Assembly: GCA_028583605.1 (NCBI GenBank)
Contig: CM053327.1
Coordinates: forward strand, 3,348,001 to 3,412,000
Source of the DNA: Dastarcus helophoroides
Taxonomy: Eukaryota; Arthropoda; Insecta; Coleoptera; Bothrideridae
Length of the DNA stretch: 64,000 nt
Direction: 5' to 3'
Position numbers and translations under genes: made by a program. Positions 55,137 to 64,000 of this stretch are shown piece after piece (the first letter of the stretch is position 1; each line of letters starts with the position of its first letter). The notes beneath the pieces were generated by a model. The model did no database searches and was not told the DNA's origin. It worked only from the letters and a program-made list of their open reading frames with translations.

Positions 55137-55793
55137 TTCTCAAATTTTCCAAATTTGGAAACTAGGTTCGAAATGTTGAAAATTCTGTTTAGGTTTTCAT
55201 TTGGAAAGTTTTCATTTTAACTCGAAAATTAGTCTATTTCTAGAAATGTCTATATTTTTTATGATAATTTTGACTTTTTTCTAGAGGTTTTCCATTAAAA
55301 TACGAAATTAGCAATATTAAAAGTTCGAAAAAAGGAAATTATGTAAAAAAGTTGTCTTGAAGGAACTGAAAATTTGAAGTTCAAACTAAAATTTTTGTGA
55401 AAGATAAGAATGTTCTTTAAAATATTAAATAAATAGTAAATAATTGTGAAAATTCAATTTGTAGTTTGAAATTTTCAAATTAATACTTTTCAAGAAATTC
55501 TGATTTTTCTTTCAAAATGTATGTTTTTTTATAGATTGCCAAGTAAAAATATCTAAACTAAGAATTGTCAGATGATTTGTATACCTGCGGCATATAAATT
55601 CGGTATCAATTTGTTAAATATACACTGCTGCCATCAAACGACTAGTTACAAAATTATGTAGTCATCTGTACCTTTAATATTTATTATATGCAACAGATGG
55701 CACTAATTCGATGCATCGATTTTGTTGAAACATAAATGATTACAAACGATATATCGATGTTTTCAAAACATCGAACTATCATTTGCATCCCTA
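55137..55793 (-). repeat. Repeat family D, copy 2 (inverted)
   Basis: Reverse-complement homologue of 26595-27296, ending AACTATCATTTGCATCCCT. Blocks CAACAGATGGCACTAATTCG, TATACCTGCGGCATATAAAT and TTTCCAAATTTGGAAACTAG correspond in order. Its A/T-rich half shows that filler-like DNA can be part of a transposable repeat. Confidence 0.55.
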
Positions 55794-56913
55794 GCAATAT
55801 ATTCGAATCCGTATTTAGATCCGAAATGTCATATCCTTAATAACTCCATACAAATATAGAAGGTATAAAAACTAGAAATAATAATTTTAATTTCCCATTT
55901 ACGAAATTTTTATTTTTGATAATACAATTTGGTAATTCAAAAGAAAATACACTGTTATAGGAGTTTTCACTTCTGTTGGCAGTCCCCATAACTGCCCAAT
56001 GTTTTGTCAGGTTTGACTCTGACATCGAAATACCTAATTTTAATTTTCCCATGTTTTTTATTGTTGGCTCGCGTAATTGTATTATTATCGCCGAGTCCAA
56101 TATTATTAAAGCCACACGAAAGTAACTTTTCACGTTATTTCCTTGTTCGCGGGAGTACCAAAATAAATATGTAATGATATATATGAAAAAGCACATGCAA
56201 TATGTATGGATTAGAGAATGTTTACTGAATTACTTCCAAATTCAAGTTGGACATCAGATTATCTTTCACGTGTTAAAAAGTGAATTCAATCATAGACGCG
56301 TCTGCCAACACAAAATCGATAACTAATTCTATTAATATCGCCGCCGAAATAGTGGCAAATAATGTATGGTACGTGTAAGGTGGGAATCAATAACCGGCTC
56401 ATTTGCTAAGAGGTGAAAAATCTTTATTTTTCATTACGCGAAGTCTTAATATAGAAGTTTGAAGGGTAATTTTTTTCCGTCACTATCTCCCACTCGCCCG
56501 CTCGTGATAGATTACAACTAAATCTTCATAGCAGCGACGGCGACGCGCGACGTCTAGTACGGTCGAAGTGTAACAGCCCGAAAAGATATCGAAGGAGGAG
56601 AAAGCAGGTAGAAATGAACGGGAGTCGAAATATCAGGCAGCCAGCAGGATCGGGAGGTCACCAAATTCCATTTCTCCAGCAATATACGTGTGAAGTGTAT
56701 CGGAGAAAATCCCGAATTTTAAAATATAATATATCCTCATACCTGCATAAATAAATAGGTCATCTGTTTCCTTCTCGAAGCAGCGATGTATTTGTATGGA
56801 TGAAGATTTTTCGAGTAACAATTTGCTTCGAAATGGAATAAGACTTATCATCATTGGGAATATAAAACAATTTGTTGTAATTCGAGTGCTTTAAATTGAA
56901 ATTTATCCCGCCT
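55794..56913. other. Single-copy region with GC-rich core
   Basis: No repeat partner was found. 56480-56660 is GC-rich, with CGACGGCGACGCGCGACGTC near 56534. The 119-codon minus ORF at 55837-56196 begins with a hydrophobic stretch that could be a membrane segment but matches no family I know. A promoter-proximal or regulatory host segment is possible but not shown. Confidence 0.4.
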
Positions 56914-58213
56914 TATACACAGTCTGTTGTAACCTGGAATAAATTCAGTAAATCAAAGACGTCGATTAATATTTTGATTTGCGCTCTTTCTGATGTAGGA
57001 AAATTTTATACAGCATGTCCGCAATTGAGGATATGACGTTAGCGACAATTTTTTTAAATGGCAACCCTATTTTTTTCTTGACTACCATATTATTAAAGGG
57101 TATATTAAGTTACACATGCGTACCAAAGTTCAATTTTTTATTCCTTGTTATTTAAAAAATATTTACAAATTTAGTAACTAATTCGAAAAATCAAGAAATC
57201 TGATTGAATTCAGTACAATTTTCATAAATTTTAAAAATCGCGTGTCAAACGGCATTCATTTGACATTTTTTGTCAAACTGGGTTGACGTCTTATAACAAT
57301 CTTATAAAAAAAGTTAATAAAAACAAATAAGGAGATTAGTATAGGATTGATCGAAGAGGCTATTAGTCTTTTAGTGGGAAACACCATTTCTTAAAAAATC
57401 AACCAAAACGCCATACTTAACTGAAACACACAAGATTGAATTTTTAATAATGATTGGCTACGGAGATAGATCAAGAACACAAAATGGAGTTATTATATAT
57501 TATAAGAGCTAATTTCTGATTAAACTATTTTGTTTCCTGATTCGATCGAAGCTAATGTTCCGAATAGAAACATCTAATTTCAACAAGACGGTGCCCCTCC
57601 TCATTTTGCAAGACCTGTCCGTGAGTATCTGGATGATGTATTTCGAGGCAGCTGGATTGGTAGAAGAAGACCTTTTCAATGGCCATCCAGGTCTCCGGAC
57701 TTAACACCTATAGACTATTTCTTTAATATCATATTTAATATTCAGGAGTTGAAAGGACGAATAAGACAGGAGTGTAGACTAATTTCCCCCGCAGTAATTA
57801 GAAATGTTCAAAACGAGTTTCAGTTTCGTTTAGTATATTGTCAGTTAGTAAATGAACAACATTATAAACATTGATTGAAAAAAGAATATTGAGTTAAATC
57901 AGATTCCTTGATTTTTCAAATTAGTTAATATTTGTTAAATATCTTTTAAATGACAAGAAATAAAAAAATGAAATTTGGTACGCATGTGCAACATGATATA
58001 CCCTTTAAGAATAGTCAAGGAAAAAATAGGGATATTATATAAAAAAATTGTTGACGACGGCATATCTTAAATGAGGGATATACTGTATAAAATTTTTCTA
58101 CATCAAAAAGAGCGGAAATTAAAATAATAATCTACGTGTCTAAGCATATTTCCAAAAAAAAAATTGTCTCTAATTTACTAAATTTATTCCAAGTTACAGG
58201 CTAGCATTGTATA
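56914..58213 (+). mobile_element. Mariner-superfamily element with ~290-bp TIRs
   Basis: Inverted arms at 56914-57205 and 57895-58213 share the outer CTTATACA...GTTGTAACCTGGAATAAATT, an inner TATACAG(C/T)ATGTCC end and AAAGGGTATAT(T/C)A. Between them a transposase remnant encodes an N-terminal IMIGYGDRSRTQ block near 57450. After a deletion come the C-terminal blocks QQDGAPPHFARPVREYLDD, WPSRSPDLTPIDYF and ELKGRIRQ. These contain the second and third acidic catalytic motifs of a Tc1/mariner DDE enzyme. The first catalytic Asp region is missing, so it is non-autonomous. Identity as a mariner-type transposase is firm, but the subclade is not. Confidence 0.85.
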
Positions 58214-59760
58214 AGTTATAACATGTTAGGACAGGTCATTGTTTTGAGGATATATACACAAAATTTCATACTGATATTTAAATTAGTATTGCTTTGTCAA
58301 TCGTTTAGACCGGACAAGTCGTTTTTTCGCAGTTAAAATGGAAAAAAGTGAATTTCCAGTGCTGATAAAACATTACTTTTTACGCAAAAAAACCATCACT
58401 AAAACAAAAAAATCTTCTGATAAGCATCATGGTGAATCTTCTCCATCACTGAAAATGATTCACAAGTGGTTTATTAAGTTTTGTTGTTGTTCGTCTGCAG
58501 AATTTGGTGGAAAGTGGACTGTATTATTTGAAGAAATTTTGAAAAAGAAACGTTACCGCACATTTCAGTTTTGATAACTTATGGACTTATCCCGAATGGT
58601 TGAGTTGTCGCCAGAGAGCGCTCTCGTGTTTCCACAGGATGCAGTAAGCCCCAAATTGAGAAGACACGGCCAAAAAAACGAAAGGTCGTTTAAAATGGCC
58701 TTTCACGACCGACCGTCACTGTGCTCGGATACTGTGCAACTCTCTCTCTCCCGCAATGTGCGATTTTATCACGTAAAAATGTGTTTTACATTTTTTTTTC
58801 TGTAAGAGGCGTGCTTCGTCGTACAAACACGAAAAAAGAGAAAATAGATAAAAACTAAAATTCAGTTGTGGTAGAACAAGCATCGAAGACGCTCCTCGTT
58901 CAGGACGTCCAATTGAGGTAACCACTCCAGAAATAATCACAAAAATCCTCGATATATCACGAGTAAAAATGAGAGGAACAGCCAACAATATAAACAACTC
59001 ATATAAACGAGTTTGAACATGTTGCATGAACATTTGCATATAAAAAAGATTTCGGCAAGATGGGTGTCGCTTTTGTTGACAATTGACCATAAACGTGAAA
59101 GAGTGGCGCTTTTCTAGGTTAATTTGCGGCTCTTTGAACGAAACCCAGATGAATTTTTGCAACGTTTTGTTGCTGTAGATGAAACATGAACTCATTTTTA
59201 CATACCAGAGACAAAACAACAATCTAAGCAGTGAGTAGAAGCTGGTGGCAGTGCTCCGAATAAGGCCAAGCTGGTTCCATCATCAGGCAAAATAATCACT
59301 ACGGTTTTCTGGGATGCACATAGTACAGTCTCAATCGTTTTTCTTCAAAAAGGAAAGACAATAAATGGAAAGTATAGTGCTACACTATTAGTCCAGTTAA
59401 ATCAACAAATCAAAGCAAAACGAAATCATATTTTCAAAACAAAGTCCTGTTTCACCAGGATAATGCTCCTGCCCATTCTCCCGCCATTGCAAGGGTCAAA
59501 CTGGTGGAGTTGCGCTACGAAATGCTTCTATATCCACCACATTCTCCCAACCTAGCTCCGAGCAATTTCTTCCTTTTTCCAAACATAAAAAAAATGGCTT
59601 GAGGGACAAAGATTTGGAACTGATTTTGAGGTTGCCTTCAAAACTAAGGCGTATTTTGAGGGCCTTGGAAAAAATTACTACAGACGATTAAGAAACTCGT
59701 CTAACCAAGTGTGTAGCTTTAAAAGAAGATTACCTTAAAAAATAACTTACACTCATTTGA
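58214..59760 (+). pseudogene. mariner transposase pseudogene (DD34D type)
   Basis: The N-terminus MEKSEFPVLIKHYFLRKK at 58338 and WFIKF near 58470 match mariner transposases. The frame is then broken by about 360 bp of unrelated sequence (58490-58848), resuming at CGRTSIEDAPRSGRP. The catalytic core survives with frameshifts: VDET (first Asp), RDNAPAH (second Asp) and PHSPNLAPSNFF. In the last block both aspartates of the usual SPDLAPSD are Asn, so the third catalytic residue is lost. TGG to TGA after VDET and other stops abolish the frame. The 168-codon minus ORF at 58716-59222 is a shadow of this gene. Confidence 0.9.
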
Positions 59761-60060
59761 AAAAACTAAATCTTTGTTTCATTGTTACCGGGTTTATCAA
59801 TCCATCTTTGCACATAGACACTGTTATATCCTAGTTTTAGATTTTTACTTCATTCGGCAGCCTCCAAGACATTTTATTTATTTTAGAATTCCTCTTTTGT
59901 AATTTGTGCGATCAGTTGACTAAAATATTTTTGTGCCATAGGTCTCTTCGATAGAAGTTGATAAATGTTTGCCCAGTTTTTGATGTTACGATAAGCTAAA
60001 AGGCCATTATGTGGAGGCCCTCCGCGCACCCATCAGCCGCCCTTGTGCAAACTTTAAACT
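59761..60060. other. Spacer, possible hAT-like end
   Basis: Mostly featureless. AGGCCCTCCGCGCACCCATC followed by AGCCGCCCTTG at 60015-60045 reads in reverse complement as CAAGGGCGGCTGATGGGTGC, which faintly resembles hAT termini. Confidence 0.3.
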
Positions 60061-61300
60061 AACACTTTCTTCAAATTCGATTAGAATTAACAAATTTCGA
60101 TAAAAAGTCGAATTTTCGGTAAACACTTAAAATTGCGAGCATAAAAGTAAAGAGCGGGTGCGAATTTATATTAAGAAGTTTGATAGTGTCGACGTTCAAA
60201 AACAATTCAGAATGTGTAAAAAAGCTCAAATTTCAAAGTTTAAAAATTGTTTGAACTCCAAATTTCAAGTTGAGGTTTCCAGAAAATTTGAAATATGGAG
60301 TGTTTTTATTAAAATTTCGGATTTTGATTTTTTCTTATATTTTCCAGATTTAAATGGGTGTTTCAGATATTAACATCGAAAGCGAAAAAAAAAATATAAA
60401 AATAAAAAAAAAGATCATTTTTTTAATATGTTCAATTTTCATTAGAACCGATTTCTTCCAAAACTTCCAATTTTCTCTTGAAATCGAACATTTTAAAAAC
60501 TCAACATTTCGACTTCAAACTCAAAATTTTGACTTTAAATTCCAAAATAAATTCGAGTTTTTAAACCGAATATTCTATTTTATATTAAAATTTCATTTTT
60601 CGAAATTAAATTCCGAGTTACTCGATGGTGGGCTTTTTCTTTGATTTAGCACAATAGTCTTCTTCCTTCATTTTATTTAACATAATTAATTTCTCAGTCA
60701 CACAAGATTCTACAAGTCAAAAGAAGGAAAGAAATAAGATTAAATCGTTATTTCAAAATTTTTCAATCTCGGAATTTTTTACTTTTAAGTAGAAGATTTT
60801 TTTAAATCTTTGTCTCCATTGAAATTGTATATAGGAAATTTTTAAAAGAATCTTTAGAAAAACACAAATTGTAATTTTAAAAACATTAAAAGGGAGAAAA
60901 TTCGAAAAACCCGACATGAAAACAAAAATTTTAGTGCAAACGAAAAAGGAAAAATGGCAAGATTTTAAAAAAGTTGCATTTTAAAAAGAAGTCAAAACTT
61001 TGGAAAATGTCAAAATGTTTATTAAAAATTAAGGTATAAATTTTAAAAAAACTGTCAATATTTTTAAAAAGACCGCATTTTAAAAAAATTGAGAATTCGT
61101 AAAGGTCACGAAGTTTTCAAAAACAACAATCGATTCTTTTTTAAAAGGCAAAATTTTGAAAAATAGTGCAGTATTTTAAAAATAGTCAAAATGTTGAAGA
61201 GAATGTCGAAATTAAAAAAAAAATGAACTCTTCAATGAATGTTTCGAAATTTAAGGTAGAAATTTTAGAGCGAAACATCGATGTCCAGTGCTACAACCTC
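60061..61300. repeat. Filler with T-to-A polarity switch
   Basis: T-polar with AAATTTCGAC words to about 60620, then A-polar over about 60720-61290. The ORFs at 60158-60373 and 60354-60644 are F/K/I-rich composition artefacts. No gene. Confidence 0.5.
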
Positions 61301-62385
61301 TTTTATGTATTTTTTATATTTTCCTAATTTATCAAAAAAACAAAATTTTTATTTTTTCCATATCTAATTTTTGGTCTCCTATTTTTCATTTTTCCTATTC
61401 TATGTAAAATAAACTAACCTTTTAATTTGTAAACTGTCATGAAGTGACGTTTTCAATAAATTTAAATATCACGTAGTCGTATTTCAAAAACTGTTTATAA
61501 AATTGTCAACAAACCATAAAACTTTAAATATTTCCAAACTGTGCCGAAGAAATGTTAAACAAATTGAAAAAAACAAAATAAAAATTTTAGGTAGAAGTAA
61601 TATTTTTATTTTTTTCTAATGTTATTAACAAATATAACAAATAAAAGCCCCATGAAAAGTTACAACATATTTTTTCATTTGGGCAATGACTGCGAACTCT
61701 TTGCGTTCATCCGCCATATACGTATAAGCAATTCATATATTCTTTTATGCATCAATTTCGTTGGTTCCGATGACGAATATGTCGAGATATTTCAAAGAAT
61801 CCGAAGAGCTAATTTTTCCTAAGTACAATTCTCCAACGTTACATGAAATCCTGAAGTCGTGACTGTACGGTGTTGGCGTAAACGTGTGAAGTGACAATGG
61901 AGATCAGAGCACAATACAGTTGGCAGATGAAGATATACGACGGCAAGGCGGCACAATAGCGGCTCCGCCGAACTGAGAAGCTGGGAAAGCGAATTCGTTT
62001 ATTGTGATTTACTTTCCTACAAATGAAGGATAGTCGTTGCACGGCCGCGAGTCGTTATTAACGTTACAAGAAACAGTTTTGTCGCCAAATAGATTTACTA
62101 TTTTCATTATTTTATACCGAGCAACAGGAAACTGTACTCGGTTGCTGTGATTTATATTTTTACCTCCCAGGGAGACTGAAATAAGAATACTAGTGGAAAC
62201 GATTACTTTCAGTATGGGAATTCGGAGTTTTTCTCAAACGGAAACCGAGAAAAACTAAAAACTTCCATAAAAAGTTTTCAAAAGAGACTTTCACTATATT
62301 TGCATTCTTTTTTTTTAGTGAACTACTTTAGACGATTTTGGATAGGAGGTAAACTTATGGTTTTGCTTTACCATGGTCTAGAACA
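61301..62385. other. Single-copy region, no gene recognised
   Basis: Complex sequence, GC-richer at 61850-62060. Minus ORF 61839-62042 (67 codons) contains a few cysteines, and plus ORF 61619-61822 (67 codons) has none of note. Neither resembles a known domain, and there is no repeat partner in the window. Confidence 0.4.
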
Positions 62386-62410
62386 GCGTTTCCCAAACTT
62401 TTTCCTTCTG
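62386..62410. repeat. Solo CAGCGTTTCCCAAACTTTTT terminus
   Basis: AGCGTTTCCCAAACTTTTTC is nearly identical to the hAT-like element E terminus at 50868. Sequence beyond it does not match E, so it may be another member of the same superfamily. Confidence 0.4.
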
Positions 62411-62777
62411 GCATTCATTCAACGCGTGTCGTATGTCAGTTCGCTTCGGTAGTGTTGCAAGTTTAATGCCGTTACAGAGACATTGTCGCTAAAAAAATTT
62501 GAATTTTTCATTAAACTTTTGTTATATTCTTTATTTATTTGGTGATATGTCATATGTATCATCTGAAAGCTTACTAAGTTAGCATTGGATTTGTCATATA
62601 CATTTTTTTCTTTTGCAATGCTATTTGACAATAATAACTTCCGAATGAAGTGGCTTCGCATTTTTGACATCTAGGAGAGTTGAAACGAGATGTTTCAACT
62701 AACCTTGGTTGTATTTTTGCATTGACAAGTTTTTACTTTGTGATATGGTTTGCATATTTGTATTTGTATTATTTCAG
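62411..62777. other. Spacer upstream of pogo-like transposase, with perfect palindrome
   Basis: Contains AGTTGAAAC-GAGAT-GTTTCAACT at 62677-62699, a perfect 9-bp inverted repeat with a 5-base loop. It could be part of a pogo-like terminus or a regulatory hairpin. The 83-codon minus ORF at 62419-62670 has no recognised domain. Confidence 0.45.
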
Positions 62778-64000
62778 ATGCCAAACAAATATATTAGAAA
62801 AACGGATACGAGCATGACAAACCAAGAAATACATGAGCTCGCCGCTGAAGAAGTAATCTTACCTAACAAAAGTCTACGCATTGCTGCTAAAAATTATGAT
62901 TAAAATTACACTTCCCTTTACCGTCTTGTTCAGGAGAAAAAAGCATTTGAAATCGGTGAATCTCCCAAGCCACCGTCGGTTGGATATTCTAGACCAATCG
63001 TCTTTTCTGAAGCTGAAGAAAAAAAGGTGTGTGCGTATCTTCTATTTTGCTCTGATGCTAACTTTGGGTTAACTTCAAAAGAGGCTAGATCACTGGCATA
63101 TCAGTTGGCTGTAAAATAAAACAAACAATTTCCTGAGTGTTGGAAAGGGACAAATGGCTGGAAAAGTGTGATTCAATCTGTTTAGGAAACGATTTCCTAT
63201 TATCGCCTTGAGAATTCCACAACCCACCAGTATTGCACGTGCAACGAGTTTTAATAAAAGTTATGTAGCATTGTTTTTTCACAATTATGTCGCCATACTT
63301 GAAAAACACAAGCTAGAAGCCAAGTATATTTAGAATATCGACGAGTCTGGTATTACCACATTCCAGAAACCAGCTCGAGTGATCGCCAGGCGTGGACAAA
63401 AGCAGGTGAGTGCAATAACGTCGGCAGAAAGAGGAACGTTGGTAACGATAGCACTGGCTGGAAATGCTATAGGCAACTACGTTCCACCAATATTCGTTTT
63501 TCCGAGAAAATGATTTAGTGACCACTTTATACGCGATGGATTGGATCAATCGGAACAGCAAATCGATCTGGATGGATGAGGAAGATGATTTCCACGTCTA
63601 TTTAGAGCACTTCATTGGTTAAGTTAAGTTAGATCAAGTAAAGAGCACAAGGTCCTGTTGTTGCTGGACAACTAATCGTCGCATATGGCAATGAAAAATA
63701 TAGAGCTTTGCAGGGAAAATAGAATTATTTTATTAACATTTTCTCCTCATTGCACCCATGAACTGCAGCCTATGGATCGAACAGTTTTTGGCCCGATAAA
63801 GAAGGCTATAAATTCAACTATTCAACTTGTGACAGTTGGATGCGCCCAAATCCAGGTAAAGTGATGGCGATTTATGATATACCTGTAATAGTCATGACCT
63901 TCTTTGAAATAGGGTCACAGCAAAAAACATCATAGCCGTCTTTCAATCGACTGGATTTTGACTACTAAATCCTCTCATTTTTGAAGAACATAAATTTCTA
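62778..64000 (+). pseudogene. pogo/Tigger-type DDE transposase pseudogene
   Basis: From an ATG at 62778 the frame encodes MPNKYIRKTDTSMTNQEIHE, an HTH-like N-terminus. A CENP-B-type region follows with FSEAEEKKVCAYLLFCSD and NFGLTSKEAR. The catalytic domain shows NIDESGI (first Asp) and ARRGQKQVSAITSAERGT near 63350-63430, ALAGNAIGNYVPPIFVF, and VLLLLDN..SH (second Asp) near 63650. PHCTHELQPMDRTVFGP lies near 63750. Multiple stops and frameshifts show that it is dead. The C-terminal LNPLIFEEHKF block reaches the window edge, so it is nearly complete in length (about 1.2 kb). Confidence 0.9.

Noticed and set aside
55837..56196. 119-codon minus ORF as a host gene
   Set aside because: A hydrophobic start alone is not enough. 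No domain, no conservation evidence and no gene structure.
58716..59222. 168-codon minus ORF
   Set aside because: It lies antisense to the mariner transposase remnant and shows no domain of its own.
1..64000. tRNA or rRNA genes
   Set aside because: I saw no B-box-like GGTTCGAATCC pairing with an acceptor stem and no rRNA core. A dedicated tRNA scan was not possible here.

Overview
The window is AT-rich eukaryotic DNA, almost certainly from an arthropod and most likely an insect. The evidence is a (TTAGG)n tract of about 19 units (the ancestral arthropod telomere motif), Tc1/mariner, pogo-like and hAT-like DNA transposons, R1-, Jockey-, R4- and RTE-type LINE remnants, and Penelope-like retroelements (PLEs). 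I found no convincing host gene. Every recognisable protein belongs to a transposable element, and nearly all of these are broken. The species cannot be fixed from the sequence.

Layout. 1-2.6 kb: RTE-type LINE with an inverted 5' end. 3.67-4.86 kb: TA-flanked terminal-inverted-repeat (TIR) element. 5.2-6.5 kb: GC-richer island, a hairpin repeat (second copy near 14.7 kb) and a foldback. 6.9-13.8 kb: strand-asymmetric A/T filler that resolves in places into decayed tandem repeats (about 121 and 175 bp) and carries ribozyme-like repeats. 13.8-14.6 kb: single-copy island. 17.1-22.0 kb: a large hAT-like non-autonomous element, split by a 1.5-kb foldback. 22.35-23.08 kb: PLE endonuclease and tail. 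24.9-26.6 kb: Jockey-type LINE. 26.6-36.8 kb: filler, foldbacks, hAT-like ends, single-copy DNA and a heptamer satellite. 36.8-40.4 kb: the best-preserved element, a PLE with a 537-residue reverse transcriptase ORF, direct pseudo-LTRs and a head-to-head inverted partial copy. 40.4-47.8 kb: T-rich filler with a 575-bp tandem duplication, a second copy of the hAT-like element, and a nearly perfect palindrome holding the (TTAGG)n tract. 48.35-49.82 kb: foldback with 450-bp TIRs. 50.6-52.35 kb: inverted third copy of the hAT-like element and a PLE tail with a hammerhead-like ribozyme. 52.35-55.06 kb: R4-like RT fragment abutting an R1-type LINE with RNase H. 56.9-59.8 kb: two adjacent mariner-type elements. 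62.8-64 kb: pogo/Tigger-type transposase pseudogene.

How it fits together. This is a nested transposon graveyard. The most interesting signals are (i) hammerhead-ribozyme-like cores in at least four distinct repeat families, two tied to PLE coding or endonuclease sequence; (ii) low-complexity filler that is really decayed tandem and dispersed repeat with strong A-versus-T strand polarity; and (iii) a young-looking palindrome around insect telomeric repeats. Boundaries of filler blocks and decayed repeats were judged by eye and are approximate.
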